A DNA stretch of 64,000 bases from Ralstonia sp. UNC404CL21Col (lineage in GTDB: Bacteria; Pseudomonadota; Gammaproteobacteria; Burkholderiales; Burkholderiaceae): contig NZ_JIBE01000003.1 in assembly GCF_000620465.1 (NCBI RefSeq), forward strand, positions 434,001 to 498,000, read 5' to 3'. The position numbers and the translations under genes were made by a program. Below, one piece after another: positions 19,398 through 27,757 of the stretch (the stretch's first letter is position 1; the number at the start of each line of letters is the position of its first letter). The notes under the pieces are model-generated. The model was not told where the DNA came from. It saw nothing but the letters and a program-made list of their open reading frames with translations, and ran no database searches.

Positions 19398-20669
19398 ATG
19401 CTTTACCAGCTTCACGAATTCCAGCGCGCCCTGCTCAGCCCCATGACGGCTTGGGCGCAGGCAACTGCCAAGACCTTCACCAACCCCCTGAGTCCGCTGT
19501 CCCTGATGCCCGGCGCGCAACGCTACGCTGCGGGCTACGAGCTGCTGTATCGCCTGGGCAAGGAGTACGAGAAGCCGGAATTCGGCATCCGCTCCGTCAA
19601 GTCCAATGGCCGCGACATTCCGATCGTCGAGCAGACCATCATCGAGAAGCCGTTCTGCCGCCTGATCCGCTTCAAGCGCTACGCTGACGACGCCGAGACC
19701 ATCAAGCTGCTCAAGGATGAGCCGGTCGTGCTGGTGTGCGCACCGCTGTCGGGCCACCACTCCACGCTGCTGCGCGACACCGTGCGCACGCTGTTGCAGG
19801 ATCACAAGGTCTACGTGACCGACTGGATCGACGCCCGCATGGTGCCGGTCGAAGAAGGTGCGTTCCACCTGTCGGACTACATCAACTACATCCGCGAGTT
19901 CATCAACTACATTGGCGCCGACAAGCTGCACGTGATTTCGGTGTGCCAGCCGACGGTGCCGGTGCTGGCCGCCATCTCGTTGATGGCCTCGGACGGCGAG
20001 AAGACGCCGCGCACGATGACCATGATGGGCGGCCCCATCGACGCCCGCAAGAGCCCGACCGCCGTCAACTCCCTGGCGACGAACAAGTCGCACAGCTGGT
20101 TCGAGAACAACGTGATCTACACGGTGCCGGCCAACTATCCGGGCCACGGCCGCAAGGTCTATCCGGGCTTCCTGCAACACGCCGGCTTTGTGGCGATGAA
20201 CCCGGACCGCCACCTGTCATCGCACTACGATTACTACCTGAACCTGGTCGAAGGCGACACGGAAGACGCCGAAGCCCACGTGCGTTTCTACGACGAGTAC
20301 AACGCCGTCCTGGACATGGCCGCCGAGTATTACCTCGAGACCATCCGCGACGTGTTCCAGGAATTCCACCTGGCCAACGGTACGTGGGTGGTGGAAGGCA
20401 AGCCGGTGCGCCCGCAGGACATCAAGAGCACCGCGCTCTTCACCATCGAAGGCGAATTGGACGACATCTCGGGCAGCGGCCAGACCGAAGCCGCACATGG
20501 CCTCTGCACCGGCATTCCCAATGCGCGCAAGCAGCACCTGACGGCACCGAAGTGCGGCCACTACGGCATCTTCTCCGGCCGCCGCTGGCGCGAGCAGGTG
20601 TATCCGCAGTTGCGCGATTTCATCCGCCGCTACGAAGAAAGCACACCGCGCATCAAGGCGGTCGCCTAA
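19398..20669 (+). CDS. phaZ: Intracellular poly(3-hydroxybutyrate) depolymerase
   Basis: A 423-residue intracellular PHB depolymerase that releases 3-hydroxybutyrate from native storage granules. It starts MLYQLHEFQRALLSPMTAWA and has the nucleophile in SVCQPTVP, which falls at Cys183, with Asp355 (EGELDD) and His388 (KCGHYG). These are the exact residue numbers of the catalytic triad described for Ralstonia eutropha PhaZ1. No signal peptide is present, in line with a granule-bound cytoplasmic enzyme. It has a separate upstream region with dyads and its own terminator, so it is monocistronic. Confidence 0.95.
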   Translation: MLYQLHEFQRALLSPMTAWAQATAKTFTNPLSPLSLMPGAQRYAAGYELLYRLGKEYEKPEFGIRSVKSNGRDIPIVEQTIIEKPFCRLIRFKRYADDAETIKLLKDEPVVLVCAPLSGHHSTLLRDTVRTLLQDHKVYVTDWIDARMVPVEEGAFHLSDYINYIREFINYIGADKLHVISVCQPTVPVLAAISLMASDGEKTPRTMTMMGGPIDARKSPTAVNSLATNKSHSWFENNVIYTVPANYPGHGRKVYPGFLQHAGFVAMNPDRHLSSHYDYYLNLVEGDTEDAEAHVRFYDEYNAVLDMAAEYYLETIRDVFQEFHLANGTWVVEGKPVRPQDIKSTALFTIEGELDDISGSGQTEAAHGLCTGIPNARKQHLTAPKCGHYGIFSGRRWREQVYPQLRDFIRRYEESTPRIKAVA

Positions 20670-20684
20670 GCCTGAGCCACCCAA

Positions 20685-20716
20685 GAAAAAGCCTCGCAAC
20701 TGCGAGGCTTTTTTGT
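20685..20716 (+). terminator. Rho-independent terminator of phaZ
   Basis: AAAAAGCCTCGCA pairs with TGCGAGGCTTTTT around a two-base centre, with further T. Because of the A run on its left it may also serve the convergent TetR gene. Confidence 0.9.
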
Positions 20717-20746
20717 TTGGCGACGACCCTGCCGGAGCGCGGTCGA

Positions 20747-21442
20747 TCAACCCCTGGGCCGGTCGAGGTACGCCAGCAGCATCTTGATATGCAGCTGCGC
20801 GAAGGCTTCATGCTCGTCGGCGGAGGCAATGTCGCGCCCTACCACGGCGCTGATCGTGTACCGGTTGGACAGCACGTAATAGCCCAGCGCCGAGATCGTC
20901 AGATACAGACGCGACACATCGACGTCATCGCGAAAGATGCCGGCGCGCTGGCCGCGCTCCACGACACCACGCAATACCTCGATGACCGGGTTCACCAACT
21001 CGACCAAGTGCGGCGACGTCTTCAGATGCCGCGCCTCATGCAGATTTTCGCTGTTGAGCAGACGGATGAACTCGGGGTTCTCGTAATAGAAATCCCAGAC
21101 GAACCGTGCAAGCTGGATGACCGCTTCACGCGGGTCCGACGACTCGATCTGCACCTGCTCTTCCGCCTCCTTGAAGCGGAAATACATGTGCTCGAGCACG
21201 GTGAGGAAGAGCTTTTCCTTGCTGCCGTAGTAGTAATACAGCATGCGCTCGTTCGTCTCGGCGCGACGGGCGATGGCGTCGACGCGCGCGCCGGCAAATC
21301 CACCGCGCGCAAACTCCTCGATTGCAGCAGCAAGGATGCGTCGGCGCGTGCCGGCGGGGTCGCGACGCGTGCGGGGTGCGGCGGATTCGCCATGAGCATC
21401 GGCTTCGATGTCGACAAGCGGCGCGGCTGGGTGAGACGGCAT
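20747..21442 (-). CDS. TetR-family transcriptional regulator
   Basis: A 231-residue regulator. After a basic, disordered stretch of about 28 residues comes the TetR helix-turn-helix (RRRILAAAIEEFARGGFAGA, then IARRAETNERMLYYYYGSKE). The C-terminal part (about 90-225) is the all-helical ligand and dimer domain with WDFYYENPEFIRLLNSEN, as in the TetR_C_33/RutR-like branch. It is divergent from rsxB; a palindrome GACATGCC-N8-GGCATGTC lies 47 bases upstream of its start and may be its operator. The ligand is unknown. Confidence 0.85.
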   Translation of the reverse strand: MPSHPAAPLVDIEADAHGESAAPRTRRDPAGTRRRILAAAIEEFARGGFAGARVDAIARRAETNERMLYYYYGSKEKLFLTVLEHMYFRFKEAEEQVQIESSDPREAVIQLARFVWDFYYENPEFIRLLNSENLHEARHLKTSPHLVELVNPVIEVLRGVVERGQRAGIFRDDVDVSRLYLTISALGYYVLSNRYTISAVVGRDIASADEHEAFAQLHIKMLLAYLDRPRG

Positions 21443-21488
21443 GGCACCTCGGTCCGTTTAGAACGCAGGAATTATGTCATAGGGTTAA

Positions 21489-21512
21489 GACATGCCCGCG
21501 GTATGGCATGTC
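21489..21512. promoter_or_regulatory. Inverted repeat between tetR and rsxB
   Basis: GACATGCC and GGCATGTC form perfect 8-bp arms around eight bases; a third partial copy (GGGCATG) follows at 21514. It lies in the divergent spacer, upstream of a weak rsxB promoter (TTGCGC 21527-21532, GATAAT 21548-21553, spacing 15). Its size and place suit a TetR operator. Confidence 0.5.
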
Positions 21513-21582
21513 AGGGCATGCACCGCTTGCGCGGGCGGCAAATCGGCGATAATGGCAGGCTATTCAAACGATCAGTCCCATC

Positions 21583-22413
21583 GTGGTTTCCTTGGTCCCC
21601 GCAGTGGCCGCAACCTTGGCCGACCGGCTCGAAAACCTCCTGCCGCAAACGCAATGCACCAAGTGCGGCTACAACGGCTGCCGCCCCTACGCTGAAGCCA
21701 TGGCCAGCGGCGAGGCCCTCCCCAACCGCTGCCCACCCGGCGGCGCGGAAGGTATTCGCCGGCTGTCCGACGCACTTGGCCGCACGGGCGACCTGCTGCC
21801 GCTGGACCCGTCCAACGGCATCGAACAGCCCCGCGCCATCGCAGTCATCGACCCGGAACGCTGTATCGGCTGCACGCTGTGCATCCAGGCGTGCCCGGTC
21901 GACGCCATCGTGGGTGCGCCCAAGGCAATGCACACGGTGCTCGAAGACTGGTGCACCGGTTGCGACCTCTGCGTGCCGCCCTGCCCCGTCGACTGCATCG
22001 ACATGCGCCCCGTCACCGGCGACCGCACAGGCTGGGATGCCTGGAGCCAGCAACAGGCCGATGTCGCACGAGACCGCTACGTCTTCCGCAACGCGCGCCT
22101 GAAGCGCGAACAAGCCGAGAACGAAGCGCGCCTCGCCGCCAAGGCCGCGGCCAAACTCGCAGCGGTGAGCGCCGAGCAACCGGCCGATGACGCTGAACTC
22201 GCCGCGCAGGCGCGCAAGAAGGCGATCATCCAGGCTGCGATCGAACGGGCGCGCCAGAAGCAGGCCGAGATGGCCGCGCGCGGGCTAGGTCCGCGCAACG
22301 TGACCAACGTGTCGGCGGATGTGCAAGCGCAGATCGACGAGGCCGAAGCGCGCCGCAAGCGCATCGCGAGCCAGATCGAACGCAGCGCCAAACCCGACGC
22401 AGACAAACCCTGA
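21583..22413 (+). CDS. rsxB: RsxB-like electron transport complex subunit with a long C-terminal tail
   Basis: A 276-residue iron-sulfur protein. It begins with a hydrophobic/zipper helix ([16 protein letters not shown]), then the RsxB-type FeS domain [15 protein letters not shown] with a further Cys in NRCPPGG, then two [4Fe-4S] motifs, [16 protein letters not shown] and [16 protein letters not shown]. RsxB normally feeds electrons through the Rnf/Rsx membrane complex. Here no rsxA, C, D, G or E is nearby, and residues about 160-276 are an Ala/Arg/Glu-rich, coiled-coil-like extension. The start is GTG at 21583. nth follows 14 bases later, as it follows the rsx operon in E. coli. Confidence 0.85.
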   Translation: MVSLVPAVAATLADRLENLLPQTQCTKCGYNGCRPYAEAMASGEALPNRCPPGGAEGIRRLSDALGRTGDLLPLDPSNGIEQPRAIAVIDPERCIGCTLCIQACPVDAIVGAPKAMHTVLEDWCTGCDLCVPPCPVDCIDMRPVTGDRTGWDAWSQQQADVARDRYVFRNARLKREQAENEARLAAKAAAKLAAVSAEQPADDAELAAQARKKAIIQAAIERARQKQAEMAARGLGPRNVTNVSADVQAQIDEAEARRKRIASQIERSAKPDADKP

Positions 22414-22427
22414 CCCCGGCCCCGACG

Positions 22428-23072
22428 ATGAATCCCGCCAAGCGCCGCGCCATCTTCGAGACACTGCGCGAAAACAACCCGACGCCGACCACCGAGCTGG
22501 AATACACCACGCCGTTCGAGCTGCTGATTGCGGTACTGCTGTCCGCACAGGCAACGGACGTGGGCGTGAACAAGGCGACGCGCAAGCTGTTTCCGGTGGC
22601 CAATACCCCCGCCAAGATGCTGGCGCTCGGCGAGGAAGGCATCACCGAATTCATCAAGACCATCGGGCTGTATCGGACCAAGTGCAAGCACATCCTGCAG
22701 ACGTGCCGCATCCTGCTCGACCACTACGGCGGCGAAGTGCCGCGTGACCGCGCCGCGCTCGAAGAGCTGCCCGGCGTGGGCCGCAAGACGGCCAACGTGG
22801 TCATGAACACGGCCTTCGGTGAGCCGACAATCGCGGTCGACACGCACATTTTTCGCGTCGCCAATCGCACGGGGCTGGCGCCGGGCAAGAACGTCCTTGA
22901 GGTCGAGCTGAAGCTGCTGAAGGTGGTGCCGGAAGAGTTTCGGCAGGACGCGCACCACTGGCTGATCCTGCATGGGCGCTATGTGTGCAAGGCCCGCAAG
23001 CCCGAGTGTTGGCATTGCGCCATCGAGCCGCTGTGTGAATTCAGGCCGAAGACACCGGCGCCGAAGGAATGA
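22428..23072 (+). CDS. nth: Endonuclease III
   Basis: A 214-residue DNA glycosylase/AP lyase that removes oxidised pyrimidines. The helix-hairpin-helix is LEELPGVGRKTANVV with the catalytic Lys120, the catalytic Asp is Asp138 (AVDTHIFRV), and the [4Fe-4S] cluster is bound by Cys187, Cys194, Cys197 and Cys203. All of these coincide with the E. coli Nth numbering. It is 14 bases downstream of rsxB, and a terminator directly follows its stop. Confidence 0.97.
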   Translation: MNPAKRRAIFETLRENNPTPTTELEYTTPFELLIAVLLSAQATDVGVNKATRKLFPVANTPAKMLALGEEGITEFIKTIGLYRTKCKHILQTCRILLDHYGGEVPRDRAALEELPGVGRKTANVVMNTAFGEPTIAVDTHIFRVANRTGLAPGKNVLEVELKLLKVVPEEFRQDAHHWLILHGRYVCKARKPECWHCAIEPLCEFRPKTPAPKE

Positions 23073-23112
23073 AAAACGGGGACCGCACCGTCTGATGCGC
23101 GTCCCCGTTTTC
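23073..23112. terminator. Terminator after nth, facing the nitroreductase gene
   Basis: AAAACGGGGA pairs with TCCCCGTTTT around an 18-base centre that itself has CGCA/TGCG pairing. The hairpin starts at the nth stop codon, and the symmetry lets it serve the convergent gene as well. Confidence 0.8.
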
Positions 23113-23132
23113 CTTGCGTGACGGATCGTGGC

Positions 23133-23720
23133 TTAAATGATCTTGCACGCCTCTTCGAACGACAGACGCGGGTTGCGCGGGTGCAGCTTCTCGGCGTCAC
23201 CGTAGCCGATGTTCATGATGAAGTTGACCTTCCACTGGCCATCGGGGAAGAACGTCTCGTTCACCTTGTCGGCATCGAAGCCGGCCATCGGGCCGCAGTC
23301 CAGGCCGAGCGCACGGGCAGCAAGCACCAGATAGCCCCCCTGCAGCGAGCCGTTCATCAGCGCGGCTGCGTTGATCTTGGCCTGGTCACCGGCGTACCAC
23401 GAGCGCGCGTCGGTGTGCGGGAACAGCTTGGGCAGTTGCTCGTGGAATTGCGTGTCATACGCAACGATCACGGCCACGGGCGCCTGACGGGTCTTTTCCT
23501 GATTGCCGGCCGACATGCACGGAATCAGGCGTTCCTTGGCGGCAGCGCTCTTGACGAACACGAAGCGGGCCGGCGTGCTGTTGGCGGCGGTCGGGCCGTA
23601 CTTTACGGTGTCATACAACGTGTGCAGCAGTTCGTCATCGACCGGCTTGTCCAGCCACACGTTATGCGTACGGGCTGCGTGGAACAGTTGGTCCAGCGCG
23701 GACGGTTCAAGCATCGGCAT
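23133..23720 (-). CDS. RutE/HadB-like nitroreductase
   Basis: A 195-residue flavin oxidoreductase close in length and sequence to E. coli RutE, the probable malonic-semialdehyde reductase of uracil breakdown: [56 protein letters not shown] and INIGYGD...PRLSFEEAC can be aligned along the whole protein. No other rut genes are in the window, so the substrate may differ. The ATG at 23720 has GGAG upstream; the frame extends 99 bases more without support. Confidence 0.85.
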   Translation of the reverse strand: MPMLEPSALDQLFHAARTHNVWLDKPVDDELLHTLYDTVKYGPTAANSTPARFVFVKSAAAKERLIPCMSAGNQEKTRQAPVAVIVAYDTQFHEQLPKLFPHTDARSWYAGDQAKINAAALMNGSLQGGYLVLAARALGLDCGPMAGFDADKVNETFFPDGQWKVNFIMNIGYGDAEKLHPRNPRLSFEEACKII

Positions 23721-24126
23721 TGCAAGGTGCTCCGGAAAAAGTTGAGGAGCGCATTGTAATGCGCCGTATCCGCGCGCGCCGGACACCCGCACGCTCCGGA
23801 TGGGCGCCCTGCCTTCCATCGGCAGGCCGGTGGCTTTAGAAGAAACGGCATGCCTTCTTTGTATTTAATCGCATCTGCCGCGATGCATCTGCATCAACAT
23901 GGTTATTTTTACAGTGCATCGCGTACGATAAAAAACAGCCCTTTACAACGGTTTCCTTACGAACTACTTTTTCGTTCGTCATTGCATTACCCGCAGAGTT
24001 GGACGTATCGGATTCGCGCCCGAGTTAAAGCAGGCGCGTAGCCGCATTCATCCCGACGCTTTTGCACGGACGTTGCAGACTTTGCGCAAACGCGCTGCGG
24101 GCTTGACTCCAGAGCCGTTCTATTTT

Positions 24127-24146
24127 TGAAATCCGATCGGATTTCA
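24127..24146. promoter_or_regulatory. Perfect 20-bp palindrome
   Basis: The half site TGAAATCCGA is followed directly by its exact reverse complement. No T run follows, so it is not a terminator. A dimeric regulator site is the simplest reading. It is about 180 bases upstream of the S10 peptidase gene. Confidence 0.6.
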
Positions 24147-24263
24147 GGGGCTTCTTTTACCAAACAAAAACCGATTGCATTCATTTCCGCAGACAAGGCG
24201 GGAAATCAGAATATTCGTTTCGCGTCGCAGAGAAATTACAAAACGCAAATCGAATATGGAGCC

Positions 24264-24288
24264 CACTTAAAACCACACGTTTTAAGTG
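24264..24288. promoter_or_regulatory. 10-bp inverted repeat in the S10 peptidase leader
   Basis: CACTTAAAAC and GTTTTAAGTG are perfect arms around CACAC. The repeat ends 36 bases before the chosen start codon. It could be an operator or an mRNA hairpin. It covers the first bases of an alternative in-frame ATG at 24286. Confidence 0.55.
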
Positions 24289-24324
24289 ATGGCGTTCGTC
24301 ACCCTGAAAAAGGCCATTATCGCC

Positions 24325-26130
24325 ATGAAAAAATCCAGGTTATCGACCAGTGATTTTGCAGGATTGTCCCGGACCCTCGGTGTATCGTTTGCGGCCGCAG
24401 CGCTATCCGCGGTGCTGCTGGCAGGTTGCGGCGGTGGCGACTCGTCCGCCGCGGCTAACCCGAGCGGCGTTGCCACCAACGCCGGCAACGCAACCACGCA
24501 ACCGGTGACGGCCGCCGTGCCGCCCGACCAGCCTTACGTCGACCCGAACGTCTACGGCACCGGGCCCAACGACGCGCTTGCTGCCGATCCGGGCGAAAGT
24601 GCGGCCATCACGCACCACACGGTGACGATCGGCGGCAAGAGCATCGCCTACACCGCCACCGCCGGCCACCTGACGACCATCGACCCCGTCACGTCCCAAT
24701 CCAACGCGACGATGTTCTACGTGGCGTACACGCAGGACAACCCCGATCCGGCAAAACCGCGTCCGGTGACGTTCTTCTATAACGGCGGCCCAGGCTCGTC
24801 GTCGGTGTTCCTGCTGCTGGGCTCGTTTGGGCCGAAGCGGCTGCAGTCGTCGTTCCCGAACTTCACGCCGCCGGCACCGTACAAACTGCCCGACAACCCG
24901 GACAGCCTGCTCGACCGCTCCGATCTCGTGTTCATCAACCCCGTGGGCACCGGATACTCGGCGGCCATCGCACCGGCCAAGAACAAAGACTTCTGGGGCA
25001 CCGACCAGGACGCGCGCTCCATCGACCGCTTCATCCAGCGTTATCTGACGAAGAACTCGCGTTGGAACTCGCCCAAGTTCCTGTACGGCGAGTCGTACGG
25101 TACGGCGCGCAGCGCGGTGCTGTCGTGGGTGCTGCATGAGGATGGCATCGAGTTGAACGGGATCACGCTGCAATCGTCGATCCTCGACTACGCGAATGCG
25201 CTGTCGGCCGTCGGAACCTTCCCGACGCTGGCCGCAGATGCCTTCTACTGGAAGAAGACGACGCTCAACCCCGCGCCGACCGACCTCGACAGCTACATGG
25301 TCCAGGCCCGCAACTACGCCGACAACACGCTCGCACCGCTGGCGCAAGCCCCGAGCGCCGCAGACGGCGGCTTCGTCAACGTGCGCCTGAACCTGAACCT
25401 GTCGACGGCACAGACGATGGGTTCGTACATCGGCACCGACCCGGTCTCGCTGATCCAGACGTTCGGCAATCCGGCGGCGCTGGGCAACGTTCCGTCGCAG
25501 AACAACAACCCGCCGTACACGTTCTTCCTGACGCTCAACCCGGGTATCCAGATCGGCCAGTATGACGGCCGCGCCAACTACACGGGCCAGGGCATCGCGC
25601 CGTTCATCCTGCCGAATTCGGGCAGCAACGATCCGTCGATCTCGAACATCGGCGGCGCGTACACGGTGCTGTGGAACAGCTACCTGAACACCCAGCTCAA
25701 GTACACGTCGACCTCGTCGTTCGTGGACCTGAACGACGCCGTGTTCAACAACTGGGACTTCAGCCACATCGACCCGACGGGCGCCAACAAGGGCGGCGGC
25801 AACACGCTGTACACCGCTGGCGACCTCGCCTCGACGATGAGCCTGAACCCCGACCTGAAGGTGCTGCAGGCCAGCGGCTATTTCGACGCCGTCACGCCGT
25901 TCCACCAGACCGAGCTGACACTGGCGCAAATGCCGCTCGACCCGACGCTGAAGGCGAAGAACCTGACGATCAAGAATTACCCGTCGGGCCACATGATCTA
26001 TCTGAACGATGCGTCGCGCACCGCGCTCAAGAGTGACCTGGCTTCGTTCTACGATGGCGTGATGGCCGATCGTCCGGCCCTGATGCGGGTGCAGAGCCTG
26101 CAACGCCTGCCGGGCGGGCCGAAGAAGTAA
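24325..26130 (+). CDS. Secreted S10-family serine carboxypeptidase, lipoprotein
   Basis: A 601-residue protein. The N-terminus is a lipoprotein signal: MKKSRL, a hydrophobic stretch and the lipobox LLAGC, followed by Gly/Ser/Ala-rich linker. The rest is a serine carboxypeptidase (S10) alpha/beta-hydrolase: oxyanion region FFYNGGPGSSS, nucleophile Ser257 in YGESYGT, Asp521 in GYFDAVTPF and His556 in PSGHMIY. Such proteins cleave C-terminal residues of peptides at the cell surface. The start at 24325 fits the signal peptide; an in-frame ATG at 24286 would put 13 residues before it. Neither has a strong ribosome-binding site. A terminator follows. Confidence 0.88.
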   Translation: MKKSRLSTSDFAGLSRTLGVSFAAAALSAVLLAGCGGGDSSAAANPSGVATNAGNATTQPVTAAVPPDQPYVDPNVYGTGPNDALAADPGESAAITHHTVTIGGKSIAYTATAGHLTTIDPVTSQSNATMFYVAYTQDNPDPAKPRPVTFFYNGGPGSSSVFLLLGSFGPKRLQSSFPNFTPPAPYKLPDNPDSLLDRSDLVFINPVGTGYSAAIAPAKNKDFWGTDQDARSIDRFIQRYLTKNSRWNSPKFLYGESYGTARSAVLSWVLHEDGIELNGITLQSSILDYANALSAVGTFPTLAADAFYWKKTTLNPAPTDLDSYMVQARNYADNTLAPLAQAPSAADGGFVNVRLNLNLSTAQTMGSYIGTDPVSLIQTFGNPAALGNVPSQNNNPPYTFFLTLNPGIQIGQYDGRANYTGQGIAPFILPNSGSNDPSISNIGGAYTVLWNSYLNTQLKYTSTSSFVDLNDAVFNNWDFSHIDPTGANKGGGNTLYTAGDLASTMSLNPDLKVLQASGYFDAVTPFHQTELTLAQMPLDPTLKAKNLTIKNYPSGHMIYLNDASRTALKSDLASFYDGVMADRPALMRVQSLQRLPGGPKK

Positions 26131-26148
26131 TCGGCTCTGGCAGAAAGC

Positions 26149-26180
26149 AAAACCGCCCAGTTCACGCTGGGCGGTTTTTT
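26149..26180. terminator. Terminator after the S10 peptidase gene
   Basis: AAAACCGCCCAG pairs with CTGGGCGGTTTT around TTCACG, followed by extra T. The convergent EamA gene ends 25 bases further on and may share it. Confidence 0.9.
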
Positions 26181-26204
26181 GTTGGTTGGACTGTGGATTC
26201 GGCT

Positions 26205-27140
26205 TCAGGCCATGTCGTCTGCACCGTGCCCAGCGGGTTTCGCATCTGCACGTGTGAGCCACAGCACGCCCGCCAGAATCAATGCGCCGCCGGTCATCTG
26301 CATGGGCGCGATCGACTCGCCGAGCAGCAATGCCGCGAGCAGCACGGTCACCACCGGCTCCAGCGTCGACAGCATCGACGCCTGCGCGGCCCCCAACTTC
26401 TGCAAGCCAGCAAAGAACGTCAGGATGGCCACCACCGTCGACAAGCCGGCAATGGCCAGCGCCGCGGCCCAGCCGCTGAACGTGCCCGGCAGATGCGCCG
26501 GCGCACCGAGCAACGCCATCCCGGTGTACACGACCGCCGCGGCGGTACAGATGACGGTCGTGCACGCGAGTGGATCGAGCCCACGCGTAACCCGTGCACC
26601 GACCGTGATGTAGATCGAGTAAATGACCGCCGAGGCCACACCCAGCCCGATGCCGAGGAGGCTGCCGCCCGACAGGCCCGCACCGCCCACCGTCAGCCCC
26701 GCGCCGACCGAGCACAGCACCAGCGCGATGATCGCCGTGGTGGTCAGCCGCTCGCGCAGGAAAATCGCCGCCAGCACCGTCACGAACATCGGATACAGAT
26801 ACAGCAGCAGCGCCACCAGGCTGGCCGGTGCGTAGTTCAACGCCGTAAAAAACGCGAACGACTGCCCGGCGTAACCAATGCCGCCCATTGCCGCCAGCCC
26901 GGCCACGCGCGACCACGGCGGTATGCCGATGCGGCGGACACGCATCACGACCATCAGCGCCGCGGCCGCGATCACAAAGCGCACGATCAGCAGACCGACC
27001 ACGTTGGCGCCACTCGCATAGGCGTAATGCGTGAAGATGGCCATCGCGCCGAAGGATGCGGCGGACACGGCGATCAGCAGCACGCCGAGGAGCTTGTCAG
27101 CGGCGCGTGCTGCGAGGGGGGAATCGGCGGCTTGTCTCAT
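26205..27140 (-). CDS. EamA/DMT-family transporter
   Basis: A 311-residue membrane protein with ten predicted helices in two repeated EamA halves (first half beginning LLGVLLIAVSAASFGAMAIF, second with GGSLLGIGLGVASAVIYSIY). The conserved motif YLYPMFVTVLAAIFLRERL closes the first half and LEPVVTVLLAALLLGE the second. Family members export amino acids or other metabolites; the substrate is unknown. The ATG at 27140 (MRQAADSP) matches the domain start; the frame runs further upstream into the promoter region. Confidence 0.85.
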   Translation of the reverse strand: MRQAADSPLAARAADKLLGVLLIAVSAASFGAMAIFTHYAYASGANVVGLLIVRFVIAAAALMVVMRVRRIGIPPWSRVAGLAAMGGIGYAGQSFAFFTALNYAPASLVALLLYLYPMFVTVLAAIFLRERLTTTAIIALVLCSVGAGLTVGGAGLSGGSLLGIGLGVASAVIYSIYITVGARVTRGLDPLACTTVICTAAAVVYTGMALLGAPAHLPGTFSGWAAALAIAGLSTVVAILTFFAGLQKLGAAQASMLSTLEPVVTVLLAALLLGESIAPMQMTGGALILAGVLWLTRADAKPAGHGADDMA

Positions 27141-27255
27141 GAGGGGCGGCGTTTTTGTTGGAATCGACCTCTGCGGGAGCGGGCGCCATTGTAGCGTTGC
27201 CGTCTCGCGAAGCTGCCCGGCAGGCATCGAGGCGCGCCGGTACAATGCCGGGATC

Positions 27256-27690
27256 ATGTTCAATCCCTCCCGCGACGAAGTCCGTCAATTCTTCTGCGGC
27301 GCGTGGCGCAAGCACCGCCTGGCAGAAATCCTCACGCCGCTCGAAGCCATGGCGCTCGACTGGATGCTGCAGCATCCCGAGTACCACGACACCCTGGAAG
27401 CCGGCGAAGAAGCGCTCGCTCGCGACTACACGCCGGAAAGCGGCCAGAGCAACCCGTTTCTTCACTTGTCGATGCACCTGTCGATCAGCGAGCAGGTGTC
27501 GGTGGATCAACCGCGCGGCATTCGCGCCGCTTATGAGGCACTGGCGCAGCGGCTCGACTCCCCGCACGAAGCCCAGCATCAGGTGATGGAATGCCTGGGC
27601 CAGATGCTGTGGACGGCGCAACGCACCGGCCTGCCGCCCGACGGCGATGCCTACATCGAATGCGTGCGCAAACGCGCCACGGCCCGCTGA
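27256..27690 (+). CDS. DUF1841 protein
   Basis: A 144-residue soluble, acidic protein: MFNPSRDEVRQFFCGAWRKH, HPEYHDTLEAGEEALARDY, NPFLHLSMHLSISEQVSVDQPRG, and a C-terminal helix with HEAQHQVMECLGQMLW. This is the beta-proteobacterial DUF1841 family; the function is unknown. The His-rich FLHLSMHLS and HEAQHQ segments could bind a metal (inference). The only -10-like element (GGTACAAT, 27239-27246) is 9 bases before the ATG, so the mRNA may have almost no leader. Confidence 0.85.
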   Translation: MFNPSRDEVRQFFCGAWRKHRLAEILTPLEAMALDWMLQHPEYHDTLEAGEEALARDYTPESGQSNPFLHLSMHLSISEQVSVDQPRGIRAAYEALAQRLDSPHEAQHQVMECLGQMLWTAQRTGLPPDGDAYIECVRKRATAR

Positions 27691-27711
27691 ACCTGACGCT
27701 CTGACGCCAAC

Positions 27712-27739
27712 AAAAAACCGCTCCGAAGAGCGGTTTTTA
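27712..27739. terminator. Bidirectional terminator between DUF1841 and the cytochrome genes
   Basis: AAAACCGCTC pairs with GAGCGGTTTT around CGAA, with A on the left and T on the right. It serves two convergent units. Confidence 0.9.
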
Positions 27740-27757
27740 TTTACCGGCGATGCCGCA

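Larger units (their letters stand above)
23721..24324. other. AT-rich 600-base spacer with two perfect inverted repeats
   Basis: No gene was recognised here on either strand. The spacer is clearly poorer in G+C than the rest: 42% in 23881-23940 and 45% in 24181-24240 by direct count, against well over 60% in the flanking genes. It holds a 20-bp palindrome at 24127-24146 and a hairpin at 24264-24288. It separates the divergent nitroreductase and S10 peptidase genes, so it contains at least two promoters, and could be a short piece of foreign or degenerate DNA. Confidence 0.6.

Noticed and set aside
19736-22102. A 788-codon plus-strand frame running through phaZ, the TetR gene and rsxB
   Set aside because: It crosses a terminator and three real genes in other frames, so it cannot be one product.
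24127-24146. Rho-independent terminator
   Set aside because: The palindrome has no loop and no T run after it, and no gene ends nearby.
24403-26916. An 837-codon minus-strand frame across the S10 peptidase and EamA genes
   Set aside because: It is a shadow of two well-supported genes and its translation is rich in Arg/Val/Gly without domains.
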